This document shows, piece by piece, positions 1 through 13,391 of a DNA stretch of 64,000 nt. The notes under the pieces were generated by a model. That model saw nothing but the letters and a program-made list of their open reading frames with translations, made no database searches and was not told where the DNA came from. The first letter of the stretch is position 1. The number at the start of each line of letters is the position of its first letter. The translations under genes were made by a program, and so were the position numbers. Origin of the DNA: Rhodococcus tibetensis (GTDB lineage Bacteria; Actinomycetota; Actinomycetes; Mycobacteriales; Mycobacteriaceae); NCBI RefSeq assembly GCF_024438035.1, contig NZ_JANFQF010000007.1, positions 62,001 through 126,000 of the forward strand, read 5' to 3'.

Positions 1-1077
1 GAGGTCACCCGTGCGCAGTTCGCCGCCGAGGACGTCACCGAGGCGTAAATCCTCCGGCCCCTCGGCATAGCCGAGCATCACGTTGGGGCCCGAATAGACC
101 AGCTCGCCCGTGTCGCCGGGGGCATCGATGAGGGGCTCGATTCGGAAAGATCCTCCCGGGATCGGCCGGCCGATCGTCTGCGGGTGGGTGTCTGCGAGTT
201 CGGGCGGCAGGTAGGCCATCCGTGCAGTTGCCTCCGTCTGCCCGTACATGACGAAGAAGTCCCAGCCCCTGCGCCGACCCAGATCGGCGTAGGTCTGCAC
301 ACGGTCCGGTGCGAGTCGCCCACCGGCCTGCGTCACGTAACGCAGGTCCGGCAGATCCAACGTGTCGAACCCGACGCGGTCCAGCAGGTCGAACGTGTAG
401 GGCACCCCCGCGAAACCGGTGCCACCGTGGGAGCGGAAAAGTTCCCAGAACTCGGCGTCGGCCACCGAGCAAGTCGTCAGGACGAGCGCTGCGCCGCGCA
501 GCAGATGACTGTGAATGACGGACAGCCCGTAGCAATAGTGCATGGGCAGTGTCGTCGCAGCCCGATCGGTGCTCCGGATGTCGAGATACTCGGCGATCGC
601 CTCCGCATTGCTCTGCACATTGCGGTGCGAGAGGCGGACCAGTTTCGGCGATCCCGTCGAACCGGACGTGCTCAGCAGCAACGCGAGGTCGGGGTGCAGC
701 ACGTGTGTGGACCCCGCACACAGTTCCTCGACAGCCGTTCGACCGTCGTGGTCCCTGCGTACGACGACGTCGGGCCGGTAAGCGGCGATCGCCGCGTCGA
801 TGCTGCCGGGATTGTCACCCGGCGCCAGCAGGACCGGATGACCGGCTGCCAAGGCAGCGAGGTACGCGACGATCACCTCGACGTCGTTGGCACCGCAGAT
901 ACACACCAGACGCCGGATGTCGCCCAGCTGACGAGCCCCGGTCTCGACCCGCTCGGCGAGCTCGCGGTAGGTGACTGTGCCGTCCGACGTGATCAGGGCG
1001 GGGGCGTCACCGTACTCGTCCAGGCGACGCGCAAAGGGCACGCCGGGACGATCCATACGGTCGAACGGACTCGGCAC
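1..1077 (-). CDS. AMP-forming acyl/aryl-CoA ligase family protein, partial (C-terminus off the window)
   Basis: Partial adenylate-forming ligase; 359 codons are visible with no stop before the window edge. Translation shows the P-loop-like phosphate motif STSGSTGSPK near residue 135, the YGQTE motif near residue 280, and PGDTGELVYSGPNVMLGY followed by RTGDL, all typical of ANL-superfamily enzymes that activate a carboxylate with ATP and load it on CoA or a carrier. The C-terminal subdomain with the catalytic lysine is missing, so the substrate cannot be told. The start is GTG at 1077, with a TACACT -10 box 6 nt upstream and no Shine-Dalgarno sequence, so a leaderless message is likely; an in-frame ATG at 1056 is the alternative. 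A long plus-strand frame opposite it is a shadow. Confidence 0.85.
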   Translation of the reverse strand, partial: MPSPFDRMDRPGVPFARRLDEYGDAPALITSDGTVTYRELAERVETGARQLGDIRRLVCICGANDVEVIVAYLAALAAGHPVLLAPGDNPGSIDAAIAAYRPDVVVRRDHDGRTAVEELCAGSTHVLHPDLALLLSTSGSTGSPKLVRLSHRNVQSNAEAIAEYLDIRSTDRAATTLPMHYCYGLSVIHSHLLRGAALVLTTCSVADAEFWELFRSHGGTGFAGVPYTFDLLDRVGFDTLDLPDLRYVTQAGGRLAPDRVQTYADLGRRRGWDFFVMYGQTEATARMAYLPPELADTHPQTIGRPIPGGSFRIEPLIDAPGDTGELVYSGPNVMLGYAEGPEDLRLGDVLGGELRTGDL

Positions 1078-1083
1078 CGACCC

Positions 1084-1089
1084 AGTGTA
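1084..1089 (-). promoter_or_regulatory. -10 box of the ANL ligase gene (leaderless start)
   Basis: TACACT on the minus strand fits the actinobacterial TANNNT -10 consensus. Exactly six bases separate it from the GTG start, so transcription would begin at the start codon. No Shine-Dalgarno sequence is seen. This is inference from spacing only. Confidence 0.45.
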
Positions 1090-1224
1090 GAAGCGCCGCC
1101 CTCCCTCACTCGTCAGTAGGTGCGCCGCCGTCGGGACCCGGCCCATACGCGGAACGTGCGAGTCACTTGATGCAAGAAAGCCACCTTCCCGAATCCGAGA
1201 AGGTGGCTTACCTGTTTTCACTTG

Positions 1225-1297
1225 TGGAGCCTAGGAGATTCGAACTCCTGACATCTGCCTTGCAAAGGCAGCGCTCTACCAACTGAGCTAAGGCCCC
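1225..1297 (-). tRNA. tRNA-Ala (anticodon TGC)
   Basis: A 73-nt cloverleaf with anticodon TGC, D-arm AGCTCAGTTGGTAGAGC and T-arm with loop TTCGAAT. The acceptor stem has the G3:U70 wobble pair that is the classic alanine identity element. CCA is not encoded. With the Ile tRNA at 1418-1491 it forms the tRNA pair that lies downstream of gyrA in mycobacteria as well. Confidence 0.97.
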
Positions 1298-1389
1298 GTT
1301 ACCTCGTGCCACACCTCGTTGCTGCGCAGCAACCTGGTCAGTCCGATTGTCACAAGCACTCCGGCTCCCACGATCAGGAGGACCTTCAT
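1288..1389 (-). CDS. 33-residue membrane microprotein, DLW-39-like
   Basis: A short gene between the two tRNAs, starting at ATG 1389 with a GAAAGG ribosome-binding site about 8 nt upstream. The product begins MKVLLIVGAGVLVTIGLTRL and ends NEVWHEVTGP, that is one hydrophobic segment followed by a short charged tail with a W-H-E motif. This resembles the DLW-39 family of actinobacterial microproteins, which I recall as sitting beside these tRNAs; its function is unknown. The stop codon lies inside the 5' end of the tRNA-Ala gene, a 10-bp overlap. The family call is from memory of short sequences and is moderately sure; the reading frame itself is clear. Confidence 0.65.
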   Translation of the reverse strand: MKVLLIVGAGVLVTIGLTRLLRSNEVWHEVTGP

Positions 1390-1417
1390 GCGAATGACCT
1401 TTCACCGGCACTAGGAG

Positions 1418-1491
1418 TGGGCCTAGGAGGACTTGAACCTCCGACCTCTTCGTTATCAGCGAAGCGCTCTAACCGCCTGAGCTATAGGCCC
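1418..1491 (-). tRNA. tRNA-Ile (anticodon GAT)
   Basis: A 74-nt cloverleaf, 5' GGGCCTATAGCTCAGG and T-arm GGAGG-TTCAAGT-CCTCC, anticodon GAT. The seven-base-pair acceptor stem GGGCCTA/TAGGCCC is perfect only if the gene begins at 1491, not at the extra G at 1492. Placement directly after the DUF3566 gene is conserved in the mycobacterial origin region. Confidence 0.97.
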
Positions 1492-1599
1492 CTGAAGTCC
1501 GGAAACTTGTCTCGCGCAGTTCCCTGAACCGAGTCGGAAGATTACCCCACCGGACCGGCAGATACCAAAACCGGCCCGGCGAGAGGCTCTTTTCCCAGT

Positions 1600-2981
1600 T
1601 CAGTCTCGATCGGCGAGCGTCACTTCGACACCGCCGACGAGGTCGGAACACAGGTTGTAGATGAACGCTCCGATGGTGGCGAGCGCTGTGAACAACACCA
1701 TGTTCGCGAGTCCGATGACGGCCGCGTAGCCGAAGACCTGACTCGCAGTCACGAGCCCCTCGGAACTCGACTCGGCGACGATGTCGGTGAACGCGTTGTT
1801 CAGCCGGTCCCAGACACCCATGCCGTCCAGGACGACGTACAGCAGACCGACCGCGACCATCCACACGAAGAACAGCGACACCGAAATGACTGAGGAGATC
1901 TTCAGCGTGGACCACGGGTCGACCTTGCGGATCTGCACCGTCGCCCGCAGAGCCTCCCCCTCTTCGACCCGCTGAGGAACGGCGGCCGCCTTGGGCTGCT
2001 GCCCTGGGGCCGCTGCCGTCGGCAACGGGTGCTTCGCCTCGGAGAGGTCGGGCATGTCCTTGGGAAGCACGTCGCGGTTGATGTGCCGGGTGGGCCCGTC
2101 GATCGCGGACGCCTTGGCCTTCGCGGCTTCCCGCTGCGACACCGCGCCCGCAGCAGCGGTACCGGTGATACCTCCGGCGGCGGCCGCAGCAGCCGTGGAC
2201 GGACGCCCCTGGGCAGGAGCCGGCTGGCCCTTCGGCGCAGCCGGCGGCGTCTTCTGCACGGGAACGGACTGAGTCGGTGCCCCCGGTGACGTTGTCGGCG
2301 CCGTGGACGGCCTCTGCGCGCCCGGTGCCTTCGGGGCCCCCGGCGCTGCGGCCGGGGCGCCGGTTGCCGGCGGCGCGGACGACGGGGAGTCGGCACGCGG
2401 GTGCTGCTGGGAACCGGCCTGCCCGGGCTGCCCCTGCAGCGGCCGCTTCAGGTTGGTCTGCGGCTCTCGCTGCATCCCCCGCTGCCAGGGCGGTGCCTGA
2501 TTCCCCCGAACGGACTGTGCACCGTCCACGGGAGCACCGGACGCGGGTGACCGATTGCCCGCGGCCGGATCGGTCTGAACCGGATTGCCGGGAGCTCGGT
2601 TGCCCGCGGGCGGCTGGCTGCGAGTGGGCGCCGAACTACCCGGGGCACCCCCGGCAGGCGCCTGCTGGGGCGGTCCCTGACGACCGGGAGCCTGCGCGGC
2701 CGGCTTGCCCTGCTGGGGCGGCAACGGCCGACCCTGAGGGGCCTGGGTGCGGGGCCCCTGATGCTGCGGCGCCGACGGCGGAATCGCGCCGGACCCAGCC
2801 GGACCCGCTGTGGGGGCCGGCCCACGGCCCGCAGGCGCCTGACCCTGCGGGGCCGAACCTTGGGTGGGGTTCGGCCCCGCAGAGCCGTTCTCGGGCGCGC
2901 GAGAGGCGTGCTGCTCGGAGGGCGCCGACCCGGCCGAACCCGCGTTCTGCTTGTCACCGCCTGGCTGATTGGGAGTGCTCA

Positions 2982-2982
<1 letters not shown>
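1600..2982 (-). CDS. DUF3566 domain transmembrane protein
   Basis: 460 residues. Roughly the first 330 are low-complexity and rich in Pro, Gln, Ala and Gly, so probably disordered and cytoplasmic. The last 110 residues, from [19 protein letters not shown] onwards, are the DUF3566 domain with two membrane segments separated by an amphipathic stretch. The family is found just downstream of gyrA across Mycobacteriales; its role is unknown. The GTG start at 2982 overlaps the last base of the gyrA TAG stop (TAGTG), so the two are probably translationally coupled. The length of the disordered tail is likely the species-variable part. Confidence 0.85.
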
Positions 2983-5504
<2,522 letters not shown>

Positions 5505-5653
5505 GAGCTCCTTCTTCTACTCGGCTTGACGTCTCCTCGCGGACGAGTGGTCCTGCACGACGTCACGCAACCACCCGAGTCTATAGGTGCAGGTCAGCTG
5601 GAACGGTGAAGGACTCGGATGCACTCCTGAACAGGGCGGGTTCCGCGTGTCCG

Positions 5654-6496
5654 CTACCGGAGTTCCAGTTCCCTACCGCGGCTTTCGGCCGCGAGCGATT
5701 CAGCGGCCAGCATGTCGGCCTCGAGTTCGAGTTCGGCGGCCACCCGGTCGGGCGCCATCAGCAGCGCCGTGATCGGGATCGTCACTGCCAGCATGCCCAG
5801 CACGAAGACCGGGAACAGGATGGAGAACACTTCGAGGCCGTCGGGACGCGGGGCCGCCGGATCGACGGTCACGCTCAGACCGAACACACCCGTGTAGTGC
5901 ATGGCCACGAGCGCGGATGCCACGACGAGGGCCGCAACCAGACGCAGCGTCCGGGAATCGAGGACCGAGATCGACCACATGATCGCGGCACCGACTCCAA
6001 GACCGAGTCCCGCGGCGGCGGCCGTCAGGACCGGGTCGAAGCCGACGGATCCCTGCACCACGAGGGAGGAGACGATGGCCAGGTGCATACCTGCGAGACC
6101 GACACCGAGGATGACGGCCGCCCCCGACAGCCGGCTGATCTCCACCGACGTGGTCGGCCGCCGGTGCTTGCTCGGGGGCGGACTGACGATCAGCAGCGCC
6201 AGCCCGGCCGCGAACACCGGTACAGCGAACGAGATCGCGATCCACAGGACGTTGTAGCGCAGCGTGCTGCCCGCGACCTCGAACCCCACCATCGCGATGT
6301 AGTGCGGCAGCCAGGCCCCGATGCCACCGATGGACAACGCACCCCACGACAACCAGAGGTAGCGCTGTCGCGGACTCGGGGCGGTCATCGCCTTGCGGCC
6401 ACTGGCAATACCGACGAAGACGCCGATGAACGCGGTGACCACGGCGAGGCCGACCACCCATGTGCCCATGGAGAACTGCTGCAACTCGTCCGACAT
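5654..6496 (-). CDS. MHYT-domain integral membrane sensor protein
   Basis: 280 residues with seven predicted membrane segments. Three conserved MHYT-type repeats are visible: LPHYIAMVGF, LAGMHLAIVS and AMHYTGVFG, each with a His and Met near the membrane face. MHYT domains are proposed to bind metal and sense oxygen, CO or NO, but proof is limited. Unlike many MHYT proteins, no GGDEF, EAL or kinase output domain follows; the C-terminus is a short Glu/Ala-rich helix (residues about 255-280). The gene is last in the conservon operon, 12 bp after cvnD, so it may supply a membrane input to that system. The ATG has a GAGGA site about 9 nt upstream. Confidence 0.85.
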   Translation of the reverse strand: MSDELQQFSMGTWVVGLAVVTAFIGVFVGIASGRKAMTAPSPRQRYLWLSWGALSIGGIGAWLPHYIAMVGFEVAGSTLRYNVLWIAISFAVPVFAAGLALLIVSPPPSKHRRPTTSVEISRLSGAAVILGVGLAGMHLAIVSSLVVQGSVGFDPVLTAAAAGLGLGVGAAIMWSISVLDSRTLRLVAALVVASALVAMHYTGVFGLSVTVDPAAPRPDGLEVFSILFPVFVLGMLAVTIPITALLMAPDRVAAELELEADMLAAESLAAESRGRELELR

Positions 6497-6508
6497 TTGT
6501 TCGAATCC

Positions 6509-7093
6509 TCAGTACACGGCCGTATGGAGCTTGGTCAGTGCATATTCGGTGATCGCCACCAGCGCCTGCTTCGCCGATTCCCGATCACGGGCGTCGATGG
6601 GAATGATCGGCACGTCCTCGGAAATGGCGAGGGCGGCCCGGATGTCCTCGACCGGGTATCGCGGCGCATCGTCGAACTCGTTGATTGCGACCAGAAACGG
6701 CAGGCGACGAGCCTCGAAGAAGTCGACGGCAGCGAAGCTCTCGTCCAATCGGCGAGTGTCGATGAGGACGATCGCACCGATCGCGCCGCGGATGAGGTCG
6801 TCCCACATGAACCAGAACCGGTGCTGACCCGGCGTGCCGAACAGGTACAGGACCAGGTCGTCGGCCAGGCTGATGCGACCGAAGTCCATCGCGACCGTGG
6901 TCGTGCCCTTCTGCGGGGTGGCGGCAAGGTTGTCGACGCCGTCGCTCGCGTTGGTGACGAGCGCCTCGGTGCGCAAAGGGACGATCTCGGAGACAGCACC
7001 GACCAGCGTTGTCTTGCCGACACCGAACCCGCCGGCGATCACGATCTTGGTCGAGGTCACCCGGTTGCGGGGATCAGATTTCGCGAAGTCCAC
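6509..7093 (-). CDS. cvnD: Conservon GTPase CvnD-type, small ATP/GTP-binding protein
   Basis: 194 residues with a Ras-like fold: P-loop GGFGVGKTT near residue 20, the DxxG equivalent FGTPGQHRF near residue 80, and the NEFD base-recognition motif (NKxD-like) near residue 135. In Streptomyces conservons CvnD binds guanine nucleotide and interacts with CvnA, CvnB and CvnC at the membrane. I chose the GTG at 7093 (product starting MDFAKSDPRNRV) because AAAGGG lies just upstream and family members start like this; an ATG at 7117 would add eight residues and deepen the overlap with cvnC. Even at 7093 the gene overlaps the cvnC end by 20 bp. Confidence 0.9.
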   Translation of the reverse strand: MDFAKSDPRNRVTSTKIVIAGGFGVGKTTLVGAVSEIVPLRTEALVTNASDGVDNLAATPQKGTTTVAMDFGRISLADDLVLYLFGTPGQHRFWFMWDDLIRGAIGAIVLIDTRRLDESFAAVDFFEARRLPFLVAINEFDDAPRYPVEDIRAALAISEDVPIIPIDARDRESAKQALVAITEYALTKLHTAVY

Positions 7094-7448
7094 TGAGGAC
7101 CCTTTCGATGAGTTCACGACGTTCGGAGTCGGTCGAGTCTTCCTTCAGGGTTGCCAGGATCTGTAGATGACCAGCTTCGACGAGGTCGGCCACCAGGACG
7201 CGGGCCACCCCCAAGGGCACCCCGACCCGGGCGGCGATCTCGGCAACCGACGGCGACTGCTGACACAGCGCGACGATGGCCGCGTTGACGTCGTCGAGTT
7301 CCCACTGCCGGTCCACCGACTGCGGCAAGGCCTGGATCAAGGCTTCGAGAGCGAGCTCGACCGCCGGCCGGGTTCTCCCCGAGGTCAGCGAGTACGGGCG
7401 CACGATGTTCGGGCCAGGATGCTCGAAGTGCTGGTCGTCCATGGGCAT
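7074..7448 (-). CDS. cvnC: Conservon DUF742 protein CvnC-type
   Basis: 124 residues of the DUF742 family, the third component of conservons. The C-terminal half (LDDVNAAIVALCQQSPSVAEIAA onward) looks like a winged-helix fold, with VAEIAARVGVPLGVARVLV resembling a helix-turn-helix core; DNA binding has not been shown for the family. It lies 7 bp after cvnB and overlaps cvnD, so the four genes are clearly one operon. A second in-frame ATG two codons downstream (7442) is an equally possible start; neither has a strong ribosome-binding site. Confidence 0.9.
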   Translation of the reverse strand: MPMDDQHFEHPGPNIVRPYSLTSGRTRPAVELALEALIQALPQSVDRQWELDDVNAAIVALCQQSPSVAEIAARVGVPLGVARVLVADLVEAGHLQILATLKEDSTDSERRELIERVLSGLREI

Positions 7449-7455
7449 CTCGAAG

Positions 7456-7872
7456 TCAGAGGCCCTGCGGAGTGCGCGGCGTCGCCTCTACCGACGCGCC
7501 GACGCGATCGACGAGGATGGCCATCTCGTATCCGACCTGCCCGATGTCACATTCGGCATCCGTGAGGGCGGCGAGGTGCGAGCCGTCACCGACGCTCATC
7601 AACAGCAGGTAGCCGTGCTGCATCTCGACCACCGACTGGAGCACTCCTCCACCTTCGAAGAGTCGCGACACCCCGGCCGACAGGCTGGCGAGCCCGGACG
7701 TCACCGCAGCCAGCTGCTCGGCCCGATCGATCGGCAGGTGGGCACTGGCCGCCATGAGGAGCCCGTCCGCCGACACGAGCACGGCATGAGAGACGCCGGG
7801 TACGTCACTGGCGAAGTTGGACACCAACCAGTCGAGAGGTCGCGTGACGTCGGATCCATGAGCGGTGTTCAT
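7456..7872 (-). CDS. cvnB: Conservon roadblock/LC7 protein CvnB-type
   Basis: 138-residue roadblock/LC7 domain protein. [29 protein letters not shown] is the usual first helix and strand, with a predicted homodimeric profilin-like fold. Such proteins act as regulators or scaffolds for the small GTPase made by the last conservon gene. The ATG start overlaps the cvnA stop as ATGA, so translational coupling is expected. Length and sequence are ordinary for the family. Confidence 0.92.
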   Translation of the reverse strand: MNTAHGSDVTRPLDWLVSNFASDVPGVSHAVLVSADGLLMAASAHLPIDRAEQLAAVTSGLASLSAGVSRLFEGGGVLQSVVEMQHGYLLLMSVGDGSHLAALTDAECDIGQVGYEMAILVDRVGASVEATPRTPQGL

Positions 7873-10709
7873 CGGTCTCCTTCAATGCTGTTGCGTTCCG
7901 CGAGCCTCGTGGCCCTGCCGTTTCGGACGCCCTGTTGGTGACGGCTGAGATTCGCGCGAATTGTCTCAGGGTCACGCACGCGCCGCAGCGTCCCCGTATT
8001 GTGCGCGCCTTCGACCGTGCCGGGAAGCAGTCGTTCGCCGGGACGCCGTTTCGGCAGTCCGATCTCTGGATCGACCTCGACGGGAGCCGACGTGACCCGC
8101 TCGACCGCGGACCAGCCCGCATCACCGGCGGAATGCCAGACACCGGGGGCGCCGTCGTCACCGGTCGGATCGGTCAGCCAGTCGGACACCATGTCGGAAA
8201 AGATCGGGGTACCTCCGCCGGACCGCTGCGCCGCTTCCGCCGGAGGCGGATCGATGCGGGACTGGAAGAAGGACGCCGTCTTGGCCGGGTTGGTGCGGTA
8301 TCGGTGCCGCACGGGTGCCTGATCCCCGGATGCGGGGGGCGGAGTCGTCGTAGACGCCGAGCGGTCCGGCACCGGCCGGTCTTCGCGCCGCGGGAGCTGC
8401 GGCAACCGAGGTCCGGCAGCCGGTGTTTCGGGGTTAGCCGGCGTTGTGGGGGTAGCCGCCTGCGGTCGTCGTACGGGCAGTTTCGGCATGGCACCGGTTC
8501 CGCGGACGTTCACGGTTTCCGGCGACTGACCGTTCGGTGCCGCGGCCGACGCACCTGGGTCGCCGGCGATACCGCTCGCGCCGGGCTGACGACGAGGCAG
8601 GCTCGTCCGCGACGCCGTGGTGACGGCGGGTGCGGCGGTGGGCGTCGGGTCCGGCCGAGACTGCGGCGTGCGGGTGGGCAGACCGCCCCGGGTTGAGGGC
8701 TGCTGCGCGTTGTCCCGCCGAGGTGCGGGCACCGCGGGTGCCGGGATGGCCGCCTGGACGGGCGCCTGGTTGATTGTGCGCTGCGAACCGGTGTCCTGGC
8801 GCGCCGCCTGCGAGACGATCAGTGCGTTCGGAATGTGAATGCTCACCGTCACACCCGGGTTGCGCGCGGTGTCGAAGGTAGACCGCAATCGCACGGTGAG
8901 ACCGTGCCGCTTGGCGAGCCGGCTCACGACGAACAGACCCATGTGGCGTGCCGTCTCGGGGCCGACCTCGCCTCCGGACGCGAGACGCTCGTTGATGTCC
9001 CGCATGTCGTCGGCGGGGATACCGATGCCGCGGTCGGCGATCTCGAGCAACACTCCGCCGTCCACCGCTCGGGCGAAGCTGAACGTGACCACCGTGTCGG
9101 GAGGTGAGGCCCGCAGAGAGTTGTCGACGAGTTCGGCGAGAAGGTGAACGACGTCGGTGACGACGGCACCACTGAGTGCGCCTTCTGGTGTCGCTCCCAT
9201 CTGGACGCGCTGATAGTCCTCCACCTCGGAGATCGCGGCACGCAGAACGTCGCCGAGAGCAATGGGCGCCGCCTGGGAACGACGCACCCGGGTACCGGCC
9301 AGGATGAGGAGGTTCTCACCGTTTCGGCGCATACGCGCGGCCAGGTGGTCGAGCCGGAAGAGGCTCTCGAGTCGCTTCGGGTCCTTTTCCTCGAACTCGA
9401 GGTTTTCGATGAGTCCGAGCTGCTGGTCGACCAGCGACTTGCTTCGGCGGGCGAGGGTTTCGAACATGTCGTTGATCTGGAGGCGCAGTTGCGCCTGCTC
9501 ACCGGCGAGTTTGAGGGCCTGACCGTGGATGTCGTCGACGGCGCGGGCGAGCTGTCCGATCTCCTCCGTCGAATGCACGGCCACCGGATCGAATGACAGG
9601 TCTCTCGGATCGTCGCTGGACTTGATCTGCTCGATCGCCTCCGGCAGGTCGCGGCGGGCCGCCTTCAGGGCGCCGTACCGCAGTCGTCGAATCGGGCCGA
9701 TCAGCGACCGCGACACGAGGAGTGCGAGGACGAGAGCGGCGAGCAGTGTGCCGAGGACGATCGCGGTGTCACGCAGGGCGGCGGACCGAGTCTCGGCTGC
9801 GCGTGCCTGCACGGTGGCGGCGATGTCCTGCGCCGCCTCACTTGTGAGCTCCTGGTAGACGTCACGGCTGCCGATCAGCGAGGAACGCAACTGCAGAATG
9901 GGGAGGACACCGCCGCGCGCTGCTTCGGCGAGGCCCTGATCGACGAGCGCGTTGCGGGCGGCAATATTGTCCCGCAGGGTCGTCAGCCGAGCATCGTCCT
10001 TCGGGTAATACCTGTTGAGAACGTCGAGAAGGCTCGATTCGGCACCGGCCGCGGCGATCACGGCCGACGTGGGAATGTCACCGGTTCGGGCCTTTTCCCG
10101 GCCCTGCGGGCTCGCGTAGACGTCCTTGATCGCGATGAGACCCATAGCCTGATCGAACAACCTGCGCTGCGCCTGCCACGCGCTGGACAGCAGGTATCCC
10201 TTGTCGACCACTTCGCTGTCGTCAATCGGCCGCACGATGTTGTCCACTACACCAATGAAATCCTTTGCGAACACTTGGTTTCGTTCCGCGATCAGGTCAG
10301 CGCTGACCCCTGGGGAGTCCATCAGGTTCAGAAGTGCACGGCCATCCGACACCGTCTGGCGGATCGACGAGGCAACGGTCGGTTGAAGTTCTGGGTTGCG
10401 GGCCTGCTCGGACACCTCAGCCATCAGTGTCTCCGTAGTTTCCCGGTCTTCCTTGGTGAGCGTGCCGGATGCATAACCGCTGGCGACGGTGCCCATCGCT
10501 GCCTCGAGGGCCACGATGTCGGGGACGCCGACGATCTGGTCGGCGGCCTCGGTGAAGTGAACGGCGTTGCTCAGTTCGCTCTGCACTCGGAGCCCACCGA
10601 GCACCATGGCGACCGTCACGGGGACCGCGAGAACTGCCGTGACCTTCCATCGGAGGCCCCAGCCCTCGATATCCCAGAACCTTGCCCGGGGCGGCGAATC
10701 GTCGCTCAT
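7869..10709 (-). CDS. cvnA: Conservon sensor kinase-like protein CvnA-type (nitrate/nitrite-sensing domain, HAMP, HATPase)
   Basis: 946 residues from ATG 10709, which has a GGAAAGGAAG site; an ATG at 10796 would add 29 implausible residues. Order of parts: membrane segment about 25-45, extracytoplasmic NIT-type helical sensor about 50-310, second membrane segment about 315-340, HAMP, a helical dimer region lacking a clear H-box histidine, then an HATPase_c domain near 500-630 with [12 protein letters not shown] (N-box) and DRGIGIP (G1 box). The last 300 residues are Pro/Ala-rich and disordered. Conservon CvnA proteins act as nucleotide-binding membrane hubs rather than proven histidine kinases. 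First gene of the operon cvnABCD-MHYT. Confidence 0.9.
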   Translation of the reverse strand: MSDDSPPRARFWDIEGWGLRWKVTAVLAVPVTVAMVLGGLRVQSELSNAVHFTEAADQIVGVPDIVALEAAMGTVASGYASGTLTKEDRETTETLMAEVSEQARNPELQPTVASSIRQTVSDGRALLNLMDSPGVSADLIAERNQVFAKDFIGVVDNIVRPIDDSEVVDKGYLLSSAWQAQRRLFDQAMGLIAIKDVYASPQGREKARTGDIPTSAVIAAAGAESSLLDVLNRYYPKDDARLTTLRDNIAARNALVDQGLAEAARGGVLPILQLRSSLIGSRDVYQELTSEAAQDIAATVQARAAETRSAALRDTAIVLGTLLAALVLALLVSRSLIGPIRRLRYGALKAARRDLPEAIEQIKSSDDPRDLSFDPVAVHSTEEIGQLARAVDDIHGQALKLAGEQAQLRLQINDMFETLARRSKSLVDQQLGLIENLEFEEKDPKRLESLFRLDHLAARMRRNGENLLILAGTRVRRSQAAPIALGDVLRAAISEVEDYQRVQMGATPEGALSGAVVTDVVHLLAELVDNSLRASPPDTVVTFSFARAVDGGVLLEIADRGIGIPADDMRDINERLASGGEVGPETARHMGLFVVSRLAKRHGLTVRLRSTFDTARNPGVTVSIHIPNALIVSQAARQDTGSQRTINQAPVQAAIPAPAVPAPRRDNAQQPSTRGGLPTRTPQSRPDPTPTAAPAVTTASRTSLPRRQPGASGIAGDPGASAAAPNGQSPETVNVRGTGAMPKLPVRRPQAATPTTPANPETPAAGPRLPQLPRREDRPVPDRSASTTTPPPASGDQAPVRHRYRTNPAKTASFFQSRIDPPPAEAAQRSGGGTPIFSDMVSDWLTDPTGDDGAPGVWHSAGDAGWSAVERVTSAPVEVDPEIGLPKRRPGERLLPGTVEGAHNTGTLRRVRDPETIRANLSRHQQGVRNGRATRLAERNSIEGDR

Positions 10710-11126
10710 CCCACGCTTCCTTTCCACCCATTCATAGATCGCCGGTCGGTGTTCGACACCACGCCCGCGGCAGCAGGCGGTCGGCCGCGACGACACGTGA
10801 CGACGGAGGGAAGTGATCGATCAGCTGCTCACCGTGCGGCGCTGCCCGGCGCACCCATTTCCGAATGTAACGAGTTCATCACGTCCCTACGGGGAACGTT
10901 CTTACCACAGAACTTCACCGACTCTTACTTTCGAGTAACATACGCACCACTGATCTCGTACGTCCCCGTTTTGCGGGTTGATCAGCGGCCCAGGCTACAC
11001 AGAGCCGCGTGTCCCAGTCGAGATCGTTGTGATCAAGTGCCCGTTACCGCGCCTGCACACCACAGCCACCGGGGGCTCTGCCCGCCGGTGGCTGCACGAC
11101 TTCGGTGTGTTTCTCGAGTCCGGTAC
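10710..11126. other. gyrB-cvnA intergenic region
   Basis: A 417-bp gap without a convincing gene. It contains the gyrB terminator hairpin at 11064-11093 and an AT-richer stretch around 10905-10960 that is the likely place for the conservon promoter, including a small TTACT-TTCG-AGTAA hairpin at 10925-10938. The two short frames crossing it are antisense shadows or lack start signals. Confidence 0.6.
11064..11093 (-). terminator. Hairpin terminator downstream of gyrB
   Basis: A 9-bp perfect stem, AGCCACCGG paired with CCGGTGGCT, extended internally by GGG/CCC with one bulged G. It lies 34 bp beyond the gyrB stop and has no clear T-tract, as is common for actinobacterial terminators. It would separate gyrB transcription from the conservon. 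Confidence 0.7.
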
Positions 11127-13196
<2,070 letters not shown>

Positions 13197-13391
13197 CTAC
13201 CCGGCACACGCGTCCGCCGCCCTATTCGGGCCTGCGGGAAACGAGAGTCGGGAATCTTGCCGCTAGTTACCTCGGCCATCATACTGGTACGCCACGCCCA
13301 CAAGAGGGCTATGACACCCCTGAGCGGCCCGTAGGCGAATTTTCAGGCCGGTTCGGGGGTGAAAACGTAGGCCGAACTGCCCAGAGATTCG

